From the NCBI GenBank assembly GCA_022495005.1, contig JAGYXB010000521.1, forward strand, positions 1 through 64,000: a stretch of 64,000 nt of DNA, in the 5' to 3' direction. Position numbers and translations under genes: made by a program. The DNA is from Rhyacophila brunnea (taxonomy: Eukaryota > Arthropoda > Insecta > Trichoptera > Rhyacophilidae). Positions 48,432 through 59,846 of the stretch are shown here, one piece after another. Position 1 is the stretch's first letter, and the number at the start of each line of letters is the position of its first letter. The notes under the pieces are model-generated. The model had not been told where the DNA came from and searched no databases. It saw only the letters and a list, made by a program, of their open reading frames with translations.

Positions 48432-50526
48432 GTAATATACTACCAGAAAAAGTTTTATATAACCTTATTTATAAATGGCATACACCAAACTCCAATTCAC
48501 ACCATTTATACTTTTCTAGTGGCTTAATTGTACAATATTATTATTCAAATTAATAATATTACAACCGAGAAAAGACTTTCTCCCTCTAGACATCACATAA
48601 TATAACATACGTATTCGAGTAGATGTAATAAAACTGGAAATTTAAAAAAATATAGTGTGTTTCTATTTCTCAAATTAGAGCATAGACCATCAAACTGTAC
48701 CACTGGCCATACCAATATCATGTGAGGAAAGAACAGGGGGAAAGGTGGGTAGGATTTATGATGGATAGGATGGGAATTGGAGGGAAAGTATGTAGGCAGG
48801 TGCGCCTGAGTATGGAGCGTGGAGATGGGATAGGAGTGCGGTAGAACATGAGACTAGAGGAAAGCAGGGTCGTGGGTGGTTTGACGTTACCTCTAAAACC
48901 TCAGTTACCTGTCCGGTTACTTTACTCATTCGTGTATGTTCCTGTAATAATTAAATGACATAAAAATGCAATGGTAAATATCTAGGTTTTGAGCGCCACT
49001 CTATGAAATGCATAGAGACAACAGTGATAAAAGGTAATTTAAATAAAACACGTGTAAAGAATTTTAACAGATGTATAATTAATATATAAAATTTACTAGC
49101 GGGCGACAGTGTATAAAGGTGTAAATTAATCAAATCAATTACGAGCGTCTAACGTAGTATAATATTCAGACGTCTTCAGAGGTCTTCAAATGACAAGAAA
49201 CTTATCCTGGATATTGTCAAAGTGGCGTATTATCTATACTTAACAATTAATATAGTTTATTATGAGTAAAAAGGTTATATCTATGTAATAATTCAGTTGT
49301 CAGGAAAAGCAAAAAAAAAAATTTTTATAAACGTAGTTTTAATACCATGAAATTATTGAGCCCGTAATCGTTACTAATAGTTCGGTGGTATTTCCTGATA
49401 ACTGTTTTTTTTTTGTAATTTTATTTTATAAATAAAAATTGGTTTATTATATTATTATCTTCCATTTAGTAATAAGAAGATATCTATATTTCAATTGAAA
49501 TGCTCAAAATACTATGATGATATGTAAACAAACACAGCGGTTAGTGTGATAGCAAAACATTTAAAAAATCTTATCATAGTTTGATCATTAATAAGTGTCA
49601 TTATTTTCCTAATTAGTGGAATAATTGATAATCTAATTATTTTCATATTCATGTCATATCAGATCAGTTATTTATTTTTAAATATTTTCTCAATGTTAGA
49701 CAAAAAAATGAACCGAGATTTACATGGGCAATTCAAAGCTTAAAATTACTCTCCTGTTTTTCAGTTTACAGGTTATGCCTAAACAACACCAAGTTCAATG
49801 AATATAAATGGTTAGAATAAATTTTCTACATTACTTGGCATTAATACAATATACAGCAGCCACCTATTATAGATTATTCTATATTTGTGTATTGTTATTC
49901 TTCTTGTTTTTATTTATAAGTATTTTTCTCTTGCATATATGTAGTTATCGCCACTGATAAAGTTAACTCTCGTTCAATGGTTTTTAATAATATATTTTCT
50001 TTCTCTCACACTTGTTTTGATATGTGCCACGCGCCATAAATAATCATAATGAGTCGAATCAGATGAATATGATCTTTCTTACTCGCTTACATAGAATAAA
50101 TGTAGATTCACATTTGAAAGGTAGATTAAATGAATGCTATTTCTTCGGTTTATTGCAAAGTTATGTTAACCCATAGCTTACGGGCCGCACAAAATTGTGT
50201 TTTTGCTAATTACTTTTCAAATGCAAATTAACACGTTAATTACAAAATTAATTAAAAGGGCCCGTAAGCAATAGTATTTTATGTTAAACATTTATTTAAT
50301 TTATTAATACATTATATCATATTACTTCCGCTGACCTATTGTATATAATAAGATATATTATGTACTCTATTACCGTGTCAGAAATGTTGATTATCACCTT
50401 CCACATCAAAAATCTTTGAGTTTACATGTTATTATAATATGTAGCTCAAATGTAATTTAATAAAATATATTACTGATATAACTATGACTAATATGACTAA
50501 TTACAAGAAAATATAGCAATTTTGAC
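48432..50526. other. No gene seen; G-rich tract and small inverted repeat
   Basis: 48725-48880 is strikingly G-rich on the plus strand within AT-rich DNA. At 50173-50287, TTAAC..GCTTACGGGCC faces GGGCCCGTAAGC..GTTAA, a ~115-bp inverted structure. No coding motif. Confidence 0.5.
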
Positions 50527-50768
50527 ACCCACATTGGCCGCGCGGCTTAAGCATTGGACTATAACGCCGTGGGTCCCAGGTTCGAATCCTGGATGTGAAA
50601 AGTACACATATTATTTTTCAATTTGTGTCTGTCAGGGTATGGACCTATTAGGTTGAGCAAATGGCTGACATCCATTTCTGGTAATAAATTTTTTTTTAAA
50701 AAAATCTGTTAATACAAACCTCTACTCTGTGGAGGCCCATATGATCCTATTAGGATCGGCCATGGTCA
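50527..50768 (+). mobile_element. SINE-1, copy 4
   Basis: Head CGCGGCTTAAGCATTGG and B box GGTTCGAATCCTGG, body TTTTTCAATTTGTGTC, GAGCAAATGGCTGACATCC with a local T/A-run insertion, and end GATCCTATTAGGATCGGCCA. Collinear with the copy at 38037. Confidence 0.9.
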
Positions 50769-51466
50769 AAAGAAAGAAAGAATACCAATTTTAATATTCA
50801 ATGCTGTTTGGTTTTTGATTATTTTCCTAAATTTTATTAAAAACCTTTATTTATTTAATCTAAATCTCTTTCAATTACAATTTTCCACGTGCATTATAAC
50901 AATATAATTTTCTCAAAATTGTGTCACAAAATTCTTAATTCGGAATAATCGAATTACCATAATCCAATACACATAATATACTTGCTCGCTATGGCAAAAG
51001 TCTAATTTCTTTAGCCTAGTTCACGGTGAAAATTATTTTCATATGCCAACTTGGAGCCTGAAACTGACAACCAGTAATCTAACGTCAAAATATTTAATGA
51101 AGCTTATTTGTGAGCTAACGAAAATTTATTACTCGTCGACTTTTTCAATTCAAAACGAATGAAAATTATATTATATAAGAGCGATTTTACGATTAATAAA
51201 AATACTTAATTATTTTCCATTCTAAGAATCGCCTATTCTTCGACAATATTCAAACAAATTTATTTAAAAATTCCATAAATATTATTAATAATGATTTTAA
51301 TACCATCGGTAAATAATTAATAAATCATGCCCTGTAAAATATCTTCATGGAGGTATATAAATAGATACTTATTGATTCTTTTAATGCCTATATTTTAGAA
51401 TGTTTTAATTAAAAAATTAACGTGAAAGAATATTATTTTTTTATTCCCCGGTGAATATACACAATT
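50769..51466. other. AT-rich DNA, no gene seen
   Basis: No recognised content. Confidence 0.5.
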
Positions 51467-51509
51467 CAGTGGCAAAAAGTGGAGATAGGTTGGATCAACC
51501 ATAAATCGT

Positions 51510-52200
51510 GCGTACTAGGCTTTGTTTTCTACTTCTTCTTCTTCCACGGTGCTACATCCCGGGGTGGGATTTGGCCTCCTCCACAACCGCTGTCCACTCA
51601 CTCCGGTCTCTCGCCACACTTCTCCAGTTACTGGGTCTTCCTATATGAAGCCAGTCCACTTCTATGGCGTCAGCCCATCTCCTTCTTGGACGGCCTCTGG
51701 GTCTCTTCTGTTGGGGTAGCCACATCGTCATGATCCTTGGCGCTCTAACTTCAGCCATTCTCTCCACATCTCCCGCCCATAGTAGTCTTTGGGACTTACA
51801 GTATCTTATGGTTGTTTGCTGTTCAAGCAGCTCTTCCAACTCGTGGTCCATTCTTATTCTATAGTTCCCATTTTCTAACGTGGGTCCAAAGATTTTTCTT
51901 CGACCTAGAATTTTCGACCCCAGCAGTCGCTTGCAGGCATGCCAGCATTTATTCCCGGAGATAAAGTGGATTTTTATCTCATCTTCTGTCTTATTTTGGG
52001 TATTTAGACTGGATCCGAGATACGAGAACTTGTCCACCCCTTCATATGCATGCTATGGCTATATTCTGCAGCGGTACCTGATCGCGTGTGCTGACCATAT
52101 ACTTAGTTTTGGACTGGTTTATTTGCAGCCCAGCGTTTTGTGCTTTTATTTTTATAGTGACACCATAGTCGATCATACTCTGTTTGGATCTGTTTGTAAT
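51510..52200 (-). mobile_element. RTE-type retrotransposon 3' fragment
   Basis: Minus-strand fragment inserted in the MITE. It starts near the reverse transcriptase thumb (AGLQINQSKTKYMV at about 52115-52160) and runs to the end of ORF2 (HPGM-stop at 51552) plus a few tens of bases. Confidence 0.75.
51552..52165 (-). pseudogene. RTE-like ORF2 C-terminal part with internal deletion
   Basis: The main open stretch (52037-51552) reads DKFSYLGSSLNTQNK, KCWHACKRLLGSK, then FGPTLENGNYRIRMDHELEE, RLLWAGDVERMAE, RPRGRPRRRWADAIE and ARDRSEWTAVVEEAKSHPG. This is the familiar C-terminal half of RTE-clade reverse transcriptases. Between LLGSKIL and RKIFGP the usual 30-40 residues (including the YG.E.W segment) are missing, deleted in frame. 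Upstream, INQSKTKYM lies in another frame after a stop, so the copy is dead. Plus-strand frames over the same bases are shadows. Confidence 0.8.
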
Positions 52201-52708
52201 TACTATGTCACTAAACTTTGTCAGTCATACGTAGGTATTTGTTTTTATTGAAATAAGACTACAATTTTTCAAGACTTCAATTTTTACATAATGATGTTGG
52301 TTATTTTTTTTAAATTCAATTAAACCATGAGAAAACTATGCAATTAAATCATACATAACTTTATCTTTTTTATAGATAAAATAATATTTATCTATTATAG
52401 TTTGGTTTAGGGAGGGCTCAATGAATTTAAAAAAAAATGAACCAACAATATTTGCAATAATGTATTCTTAATCCAACGAAAACAAATAAGTATGAATAAA
52501 AAAACGTGCACAATTATTGCAAAATATACCAAACCTACATATTATTGTATGGTTTGGGCAGGGTTTAATTGATTTTTAAAAACTAACCAATACAATTTGT
52601 AAATTATTGTAGTCTTAGTTCAATAAAAACAAATTACGTTTAACTAACAAAGTTTTATGTGCACTAATTATATCGACCTTAACAGCCTACCTCCACTCTT
52701 CGCCAATA

Positions 52709-53379
52709 AATACATAGAAGATATACCCCAGCGTAAATAGTATTACATTAAGATAGGGTTACCTTCCATTAAACAGTGAACCCTGAAACAAAAATTCAAC
52801 GTGAGAGGTTGGTACATTAAAAATACACAAACACGATTTCACACAGTTATACATTAATATGTAATACAAGAAGGGGATGCGCGTGATAAGCTTTATATCC
52901 CAAAAGAAAAACCTAAGTTCGGCAATCACAAAGCCGTAAGAGTAATGATAAAATTCTTTCTCTTCTTTCGGTTCTTAGTTCCGTCTTCTATATTTTCTGA
53001 CCATCGAAGGCTGACGACCAAATTTCAGTAAATTTTTCACTGGTTCGATCTCCCTAACCATCACCTTGAGTATTAAGCCACTTATATAGATTGCGAAACA
53101 AAGAAAATCTTAGTCAAGCGTAACCAAAAGAAAATTTATCTCCACACTCTTCTGTTTGCAATTCGTAACAATACCGAACACAGGTTAATGATATCTAAGC
53201 CTTATATTGTACTGTAGTAAAGTAATATCTAGTTAGGGAACTTTTTATTTAACTTACTTTTGTAGTTATATTTCTTTTGGGGCGTTTGGTAGAGAGTGAA
53301 ATTGAGAGTTACGAAAGTGCGCGACAGTATGAAGTTAGCTGTAAATCAGTCATCTGTATACAAACGCAAGTTTGAATAG
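52709..53379. other. No gene seen
   Basis: Slightly more balanced composition at 52900-53150; no recognised content. Confidence 0.45.
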
Positions 53380-53525
53380 TAGAATTGTTCCATTTGCAAG
53401 TCCTTACGTAAACAAACGATTAAACGTCAGAGTGACAGTTGTTACTTTAAAAATAAAAAAACGAGAAATACTTATATAATTTAGTAATATAAGTTTAAGT
53501 ATCTAGAAATAAACCAACGGCGCTA
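53380..53525 (-). repeat. Dispersed repeat pair, copy 2
   Basis: CTTACGTAAACAAACGATTA, CAGTTGTTACTTT and GAAATAAACCAACGGCGC are the inverted counterparts of 14697-14850. Confidence 0.65.
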
Positions 53526-53689
53526 CAATAATCTCAAGAAAAATTTTGAATGTGTAATTTAACAGCGAATATGGCACTTAATTGATATATTTATTTAAAC
53601 ACAAAAACCATTATCTGATAAACATTTCATGTAAAATCTACCTAATAATTTCTTCGTAATTAAGTAGGCCACACGTAGATTAATTGATA

Positions 53690-53775
53690 AAGCACATTAG
53701 CGGAATTCCAATGGTTATAGATTCAGCATATTATGTATATTATATTATCTGAGGTGAGTTTAAATTATGTAATTG
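53690..53775 (+). repeat. SINE-2 relic
   Basis: CCAATGGTTATAGATTC and TATCTGAGGTGAGTTTAAA correspond to the head/body junction of the copies at 19370 and 56400. Strongly decayed. Confidence 0.35.
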
Positions 53776-53823
53776 CGCAAAAATGCGTCATTGAGGTATT
53801 TTGAATCACTGAAAGACACTTAA

Positions 53824-54728
53824 GAGGGGACATGCGCAGCGTAGGTCAAAATGGAGCTTTTATGCTATTTTCAAAGCATGATCCTGGACATTCTTTAAAC
53901 GTTGTATATAATCTATTTATATACTTTTGAAGCCTTATTATCCTTTATGTTTATTTTGATGACTGCATAAAGTATTTTTATTACATGAAATAGTATTCTT
54001 TTAAACCTCTTGATCTAATGTTTTAGAATATAGTCATATTTCAGTACATTCATGTGCAGAGGTGTTAAGATTTTTTACATTTATTAATTTTTAAAGGCAT
54101 TTATAAAACTATTAGTCTAATTTATATCGACATTATTATAATGAAATATTTACGATAAAAAATTATATTGATAATCTATGTGATCCCAAATTTGACAAGA
54201 ATTAGGCATTTTATTATTCAAAAATGGGCAAGATTTACATATTTGAAAATAATTCTAAAGATACTGATTATAAGCTATGTCTTGCCATAGACTATGCTAT
54301 AGAACTGTATACTTGCTATATAATACGCCATAAATTGACAAACGATAAATGAAGTAGGAAATAAGATCATAGTAACGCGCGTGTTTGAACATGTCCCGTT
54401 TAAAAAAAATCGGTTAGGTACATGTTCAAACACGCGCGTTAACATGATCTTACTCTCTACTTTTTTTATCGTTTGTCAATTTATGTGCTATGGCCGTATA
54501 TTGTAGCTTAACCACTGGGGATTGCCAATAGAAATGGCGTATTTAAAAAAAATACTACCTTATTCTTAGGTCAATAATTATTATAAAGCAAACATTATTC
54601 TTAGAATGTTTATCACATTTGAATGGACAAAGACATAGCTTATAATAATTATCTTTAGAATTATCTTCAAATGTGTTAATCTTGCCCATTTTTTGAATAA
54701 TAAAATGCCTAATTCTTATCAAATTTGA
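53824..54728. mobile_element. Long foldback element, copy 3 (right arm truncated)
   Basis: TTAA (53820-53823) precedes GAGGGGACATGCGCAGCG, a diverged terminus. The left arm runs to about 54395 with deletions. The loop is short (CCGTTTAAAAAAAATCGG), and the right arm stops at 54728 in ATTCTTATCAAATTTGA, missing its outer ~370 bp. It shares GATCTTACTC and GCCAATAGAAATGGCG with copy 4, so these two form an older subfamily. Confidence 0.88.
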
Positions 54729-54734
54729 AAAAAA

Positions 54735-54872
54735 ACCTGTCGATACAGATTTGATCCTGTGATATGTTAAAAGTAAATCAAAGTTAAGTCAAAAGGTATT
54801 TATTTGATCCAGCCCAAGAATCCAATGACCTGTACAAGTGACTGACAACCGTTCCTTGTTAAAAATTCCTTT
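54735..54872 (+). repeat. Possible SINE-1 relic
   Basis: GTACAAGTGACTGACAACCG followed by TTCCTTGTTAAAAA resembles the SINE-1 body GAGCAAGTGGCTGACATCC plus ATTCCTCGTAAAAA. The head is hardly recognisable. Confidence 0.35.
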
Positions 54873-55560
54873 GGAGCGTAAATGGTATTTTACTTGTAAT
54901 AATATCTAAAGTGTATTATTGTTTTTTCATGTACCTATATTTTTGTGCATAAAAAGTTTCATACATTATATTAGGTACTTATATATCCCATATACATAAT
55001 ACAGATAAAAATTATCTACAACAATGCTCCAAAATAAACTTCTAGGAAGAACTTTCTCATTTATACAATCATCATAATAATTATCCTTTCATAAAGATTG
55101 TTCTCACAATTAGTATTATCTACGTGTTATTAAATCCTTGTTAAGAAAACTTCTGTTTTTCAAAGTGCTCTGTATTCTAGGAACATTCTTAATACAAGCA
55201 CATCTCAATTTAATTTGTCTTCGGAAGTCTTCAAATAACAGCATCCCTTTGTCATAAATTTATTTTATTATTTTTTACTTTATAAACTCATAAAAACATG
55301 GATATATCTTAATTTTGTTGTTAATCGGAAAATGTTTACGTATTTAATTGATTTTCACACTTCATCTCCCATACTATATTTTAGTATTTTGTATTTCAAT
55401 AAATATTCAATAAACTATTTTTTAGCATATTCGAGAAAACACACTTTGTATAAATATATTATATTTTTAAGCTGTCATTATATGAATTAAAAATTTTAAT
55501 TTTTTAGCTTTGTTTTATAGAGCATAATATTATATGGAATGTATAATAAATATTATGGTT
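54873..55560. other. AT-rich DNA, no gene seen
   Basis: No recognised content. Confidence 0.5.
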
Positions 55561-55852
55561 CAGTGGCACACCCAGGGGGGGGGGCAAGGTGCCCTGACCC
55601 CCCCCAAACATGAAAATTATCAGAATGATTTTAAACATTAAAATTGAAAGGCAATAAACTTTACCTTGGGATTAGACAAATAAAAACACGGCAAAAAATG
55701 ATTTGTAATTATTCTCCAGCACCCTTTTTTGAAAAAAATTCTTAGATTTTAATTTCTAACACAAAAATTTCGAAACACTTATGTCGGGTTTTTTTAGATT
55801 TACATTCTCTTCCTTGCCTCTCCCTCAATATTAAATCCTGAGTGCGCCATTG
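55561..55852. mobile_element. hAT-like MITE with CAGTGGCACACCCAGGG end
   Basis: Left end CAGTGGCACACCCAGGG and right-end complement CAATGGCGCACTCAGG are inverted repeats about 290 bp apart. A G-run and a C-run face each other at 55574-55606. Interior non-coding; flanking 8-mers no longer match. Confidence 0.65.
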
Positions 55853-56319
55853 GTTAGAATTTGAAGAATTTGGGCATCTAAAACTAGAAGGAAGCGATCT
55901 TGTACAAGCCAAGACATAGGGCTAAAGTATAATTTTGGTTTAACAAAAATAAAAATAACTAGGTACTTACGTTATTACATTGTATGCTCTTTTTAGGTTA
56001 TAATTTCTTTTTCTTATAATATAACTAACATAATGACATCTTGGTACGCTGAACTGTTATGATTATACTAATCTCAAAATAAATTCAATTAAGATCAAGG
56101 TTTTCAACGTAAAACTATTGACTCAAATAGAATAGTGCAAAACTTAAATCCGTTAAAATATAAAACTATATAATAAATAAATCTATCGTAAATACGCCAT
56201 CATCATAGACGTGATTTTTGTGTGCCCATTCCATTTGTATCGGTAAGTTGTGTAATTCATATTAAATTCTGTATTCATCAAAAATCAACAATCGTAGTTT
56301 ATTAATAAACTATTTCTTT
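55853..56319. other. AT-rich DNA, no gene seen
   Basis: No recognised content. Confidence 0.5.
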
Positions 56320-56520
56320 TATTCGACGAATAATTCAAAAGAATTCGAGAATGTAACACTACATATTATATTGAACATATTTAACTTGAAAACATCTCAG
56401 ATACCAGTGGTTATACGGGCTCAAACTCCGTCCAGCATCGTATTTTTTTTTAAATGATTTTTTTAGTGGGTATTTATCTGAGATGTTTTCAAGTTATGTA
56501 TGTTAAATCTAGTTTAATTA
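56320..56520 (+). repeat. SINE-2 copies, head-to-head, foldback-like
   Basis: ATTCGACGAATAATTC, AACTTGAAAACATCTCAGAT on the left is the inverted counterpart of ATCTGAGATGTTTTCAAGTT on the right. The B-box-like GGGCTCAAACTCCG (about 56418) lies between. Part of the same family as 19370 and 40850. Confidence 0.5.
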
Positions 56521-57170
56521 ATTTAGAATTTACCAACAATGTGGCTTATTATAAATAGTTCATATTATACCTATTTCATATTTTTATACCGTATTTTATT
56601 TAGTATTCATATTCAATTTTATGGTAATTTTATAATACTTTAGATACCTAACAAGTGGCCAAGTGACTCAAGTCCTTCCCGACATCAATATTTTCTCATG
56701 CATGTTGTTGAGATACTCGGAATGAATATCGTTCATGTAGTTAACTTTTTATTTTTTATTGTAACTATAGTTTTATTTACCGTCTATTAATTATTTGAAG
56801 TGTTAATTTTAAACCATTTTTCCTAAAATTAAATCTGTCATAAAATTATATGATCAATTAGATTTTAGAACGAGTAAAATTTTAGTTATAATACATCAGC
56901 AATGAACCTTGAATATTCACACATTCAATAATTTCCATTCCCTCGAAATTACACTCAGCGGTTTGCCCTCTGGGTACATATTATATGAAAGGCATTAATC
57001 TCATAAACAAGCCGCATAGGTGGATAAGAGTTATGTATTTAATGAATTTCTGAAATGGTTTTGTCAAAAGCTACCTATATCCAATGCATAAATTTTCGCA
57101 AAAGTTAACTTGAAATTTACACGGAGAATTAAAAGTATAAATCAAAATAAATTTAAATTATCATTCTTTC
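56521..57170. other. AT-rich DNA, no gene seen
   Basis: No recognised content. Confidence 0.5.
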
Positions 57171-57535
57171 GTCGCGCTGGCAACACATGGATTTAACCCT
57201 CAGCTAGAGAATTTAACATTCCCGAAATCATTAAATTTGTAGGTTTCCCATCGCGAGCGGGTTAAACGGCCATAACTCATTTCAGGTTTCACTTTGAATT
57301 TCCCGCCCGCGCACCGTAATATTACGTGTGAGAATAATATGTTTCCTATTTCCGGATTCTTTTTGCCACGTGATCACTTCATTTCCGGAACCCTTATCAC
57401 GATTTATCATTTAACGCGCGACAATTTCAATGATAACGGATATTCTGCTCACTACACGTGCGACGCGTGTACTGAGGGATATTTATTAATAAAAGAGTTA
57501 ATCACATCCACTGAATAAAATTGAGTGGGTAGTTT
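57171..57535. other. GC/CpG-richer segment, function unknown
   Basis: Contrasts with the AT-rich flanks. It contains CCCGCCCGCGCACCG, GCCACGTGATCAC and CACGTGCGACGCGTGT. A 74-codon open frame (57294-57518) has no recognised motif. Could be conserved non-coding DNA or an unrecognised exon. Confidence 0.3.
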
Positions 57536-58150
57536 TATTTCAAACTCTACCAGTAACAGCCAACATCATCATTTATTTTTTGGACATATAATGAACCTAA
57601 CCTTTATAACGTTATGTAAAGCTAATTCCCGTATTTTTTTATTTTTAGCGTAAAATTTTTGTTATAATATAATTAGTCAGTTTTTTAATTTCACTTTATT
57701 ATTCTTTATACCATAAACAACTGTTGTATGAACCTAAATAGGACATACCAGTACATATTATGAATAGTATTTTTTTGTTATACTTATAATCTGTTTTCTT
57801 GTCATACTGAAAAGTAATACAAATGAAAATACTACACGGATAATCAGTGTATAGATTGTGAATATATTTATTCTTAAGCTTAGTGAATAAATCTTCTTGT
57901 TTAAGGTCCTAGCTTCTTACACAACACTAAATACATAAAAATGTTGATAAATATGCTGTGATGTATTCCAAGCGATAAGTATCCAGGGGTTATGAAATTG
58001 TCAAAAATAACATTTGTAACATCACCACTACCAGCCGCGTTATTTAGATAATTTCGGTAGCTGGAATTAAGTGCACCTGTGCATCTATTATAAATCCAAG
58101 ACTGCTGTCAGCAGCTATCGAGGGTAGTTTTTCATATGTTTGTATCGAAG
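57536..58150. other. AT-rich DNA, no gene seen
   Basis: No recognised content. Confidence 0.5.
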
Positions 58151-59480
58151 TATTCAATTCATTTACTTTACATATTGTGGACATTACAAATTATAAGTTT
58201 AAGACGTTCACAACATGACATTTAGAAACAACGAAATAGTATTAAAACAATATTAGGTACATTACAAAAGAGATAGATCAGTATTAAGTTATTCTACAGT
58301 ATAAATGTGTAAATACAAAAAATTATATAGGTACAAGGAAGTACACCGGATGAGTTAAGCAGACCCTATTTTAAGAATTTATAAAATAACGTCCACCTAT
58401 ACTCATCCTCACGTAGATGGAATATATCAACATCCGGAGCGATTTGGTTGAACAGAGTTATTGCCCTCTCAATTGGCATCACCAATGGCAGATTAGTTCT
58501 GCTCCTCGGGAGAACAAACAACTGATTCTCCCGATTTCTAAGATAGTTATCAGGTATACTCAAGTCAATACTACCAAGAATGGCAGAGTTCTCATTCACA
58601 CCACGTATAAGTCGAAAAAAATACGTGGCTAAATATTGATATCTTCTAGCACTTAAACTACAATATGTAAGCATACCTAAGAGAAAGTCAGTTGGATAAA
58701 GCCACGGATAGTATCCATATAACCTCAAATAAAGGAGTCTCAAAAATTTCTTTTGAACTCGCTCCACTACCATAAGGTCATATTTCAACTGATGCGGGGC
58801 CCAAACAATCGACCCACTTTCAAGCCGGCTTCTCACTAAGGAATTATAAAGAATTTTTAATACAATAACATCTGAAAAGACCCGGGAAGTACGCAAGACG
58901 AAGCCCAACATTTGTAGCGCATTTTCACAAATGATAGCAATATGACCACTAAATGACAGCTTACTATCAAACGTAATGCCAAGATCCCTTACAGATGGTA
59001 TTCGCGAAAGTACTCTGCCATGCATCAAATATTGGAAAAATAATACTCGCGAGGCTCTGGTAAACGATAAAATATTGAATTTTTCAATATTGAAGTCCAG
59101 TTTGTTACGCCTGCCCCAATCTAACATATTATCTATATCAAGTTGGAGTTGACGACAATCGTCCAAGGTGACAACTTCCATGAAGAGTTTCAGGTCATCA
59201 GCGAACAACAAAAACATATCATTTTTAATGACTATTGCTATGTCATTTATAAAAATCGTAAACAGCAATGGCCCCAAGTTTGAGCCCTGAGGGACACCAG
59301 AAAATGTATTGAACGTCTGTGACTGATAGACGCCATACGATACCTATTGTTGACGATTCCTAAAATAGCTCCCGAATAACTTCAGAAAACGATCGGACAA
59401 TCCAATTAATTGGAGTTTTTCCAACAGGATGTCGTGATCGACTCTGTTAAATGCTTTTCAAAAGTCATTGTAGGAACAGT
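58151..59480 (-). mobile_element. Jockey-like retrotransposon, largest copy
   Basis: Minus-strand element truncated at its 5' side near 59480. It covers most of the reverse transcriptase and the C-terminus, a 3' region of about 215 bp (GCTTAACTCATCCGGTGTAC, TGTTGTGAACGTCTTAAAC) and a GAATT-type tail at 58151-58162. Three shorter copies or tails lie at 10745, 45957 and 17045. Confidence 0.88.
58366..59475 (-). pseudogene. Jockey-like reverse transcriptase fragment
   Basis: Encodes most of the reverse transcriptase used for target-primed copying of the element. On the minus strand the palm begins as YNDF-stop-KAFNRVDHDI (motif A region, about 59470-59430), then LIGLSDRFLKLFGSYFRNR, and GVPQGSNLGPLLFTIFIND (motif B region, about 59300-59240). 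The catalytic box follows as LLFADDLKLFM (about 59205-59175), then the thumb and a long C-terminal tail ending DEYRWTLFYKFLK. Two nonsense codons (TGA in motif A, TAG near 59345) interrupt it. Downstream of the TAG, about 320 codons are open. The endonuclease domain and ORF1 are missing. FADD and GVPQGS are intact, so the damage is recent or light. Confidence 0.9.
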
Positions 59481-59839
59481 ATGTTATGAACAGTATATGT
59501 ATTAGTCGAAACTGTGTATCTCGCTCTAAAATTTGGCAAAGCCAAGACAGGTGATGTTAAAACATAGCACGTATTGTAAAAATTACAACTAACTTATTGT
59601 AATAATTATTACAATAAGTGCTAATACTTCGAAGCAGAAATATTAAAAAAAAAAAAAAAACTACCGTTGATAGCTGCCGATAGCAGTCTTGTGAATAGAA
59701 TAGATGCGCTGGTATGTTGTTACATAGTAAAACTTCATGAAGAAACTTTCGTTAAATAGTATTGACATAAAATAATATGACTCCAATGCTTAAGATACTG
59801 GCTTAACACTTAACTCCAAAATCACGAACAAAATATATA
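59481..59839. other. No gene seen; perfect 28-bp palindrome
   Basis: ACTTATTGTAATAATTATTA plus CAATAAGT at 59592-59619 is a perfect palindrome without spacer. A 16-A run follows at 59645-59660. Confidence 0.6.
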
Positions 59840-59846
59840 TTAATAT

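Larger units (their letters stand above)
51467..52708. mobile_element. hAT-type MITE split by RTE fragment
   Basis: The left end CAGTGGCAAAAAGTGGAG, and after ~52200 ACTTTGTCAGTCATACGTA, TTGGTTATTTTTTT and the right-arm phrases AAAACTAACCAATACAA and CCTACCTCCACTCTTCGCCA, align with 42106-42699. Right terminal bases are eroded and no TSD remains. About 690 bp of RTE-type sequence sits inside. Confidence 0.85.
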
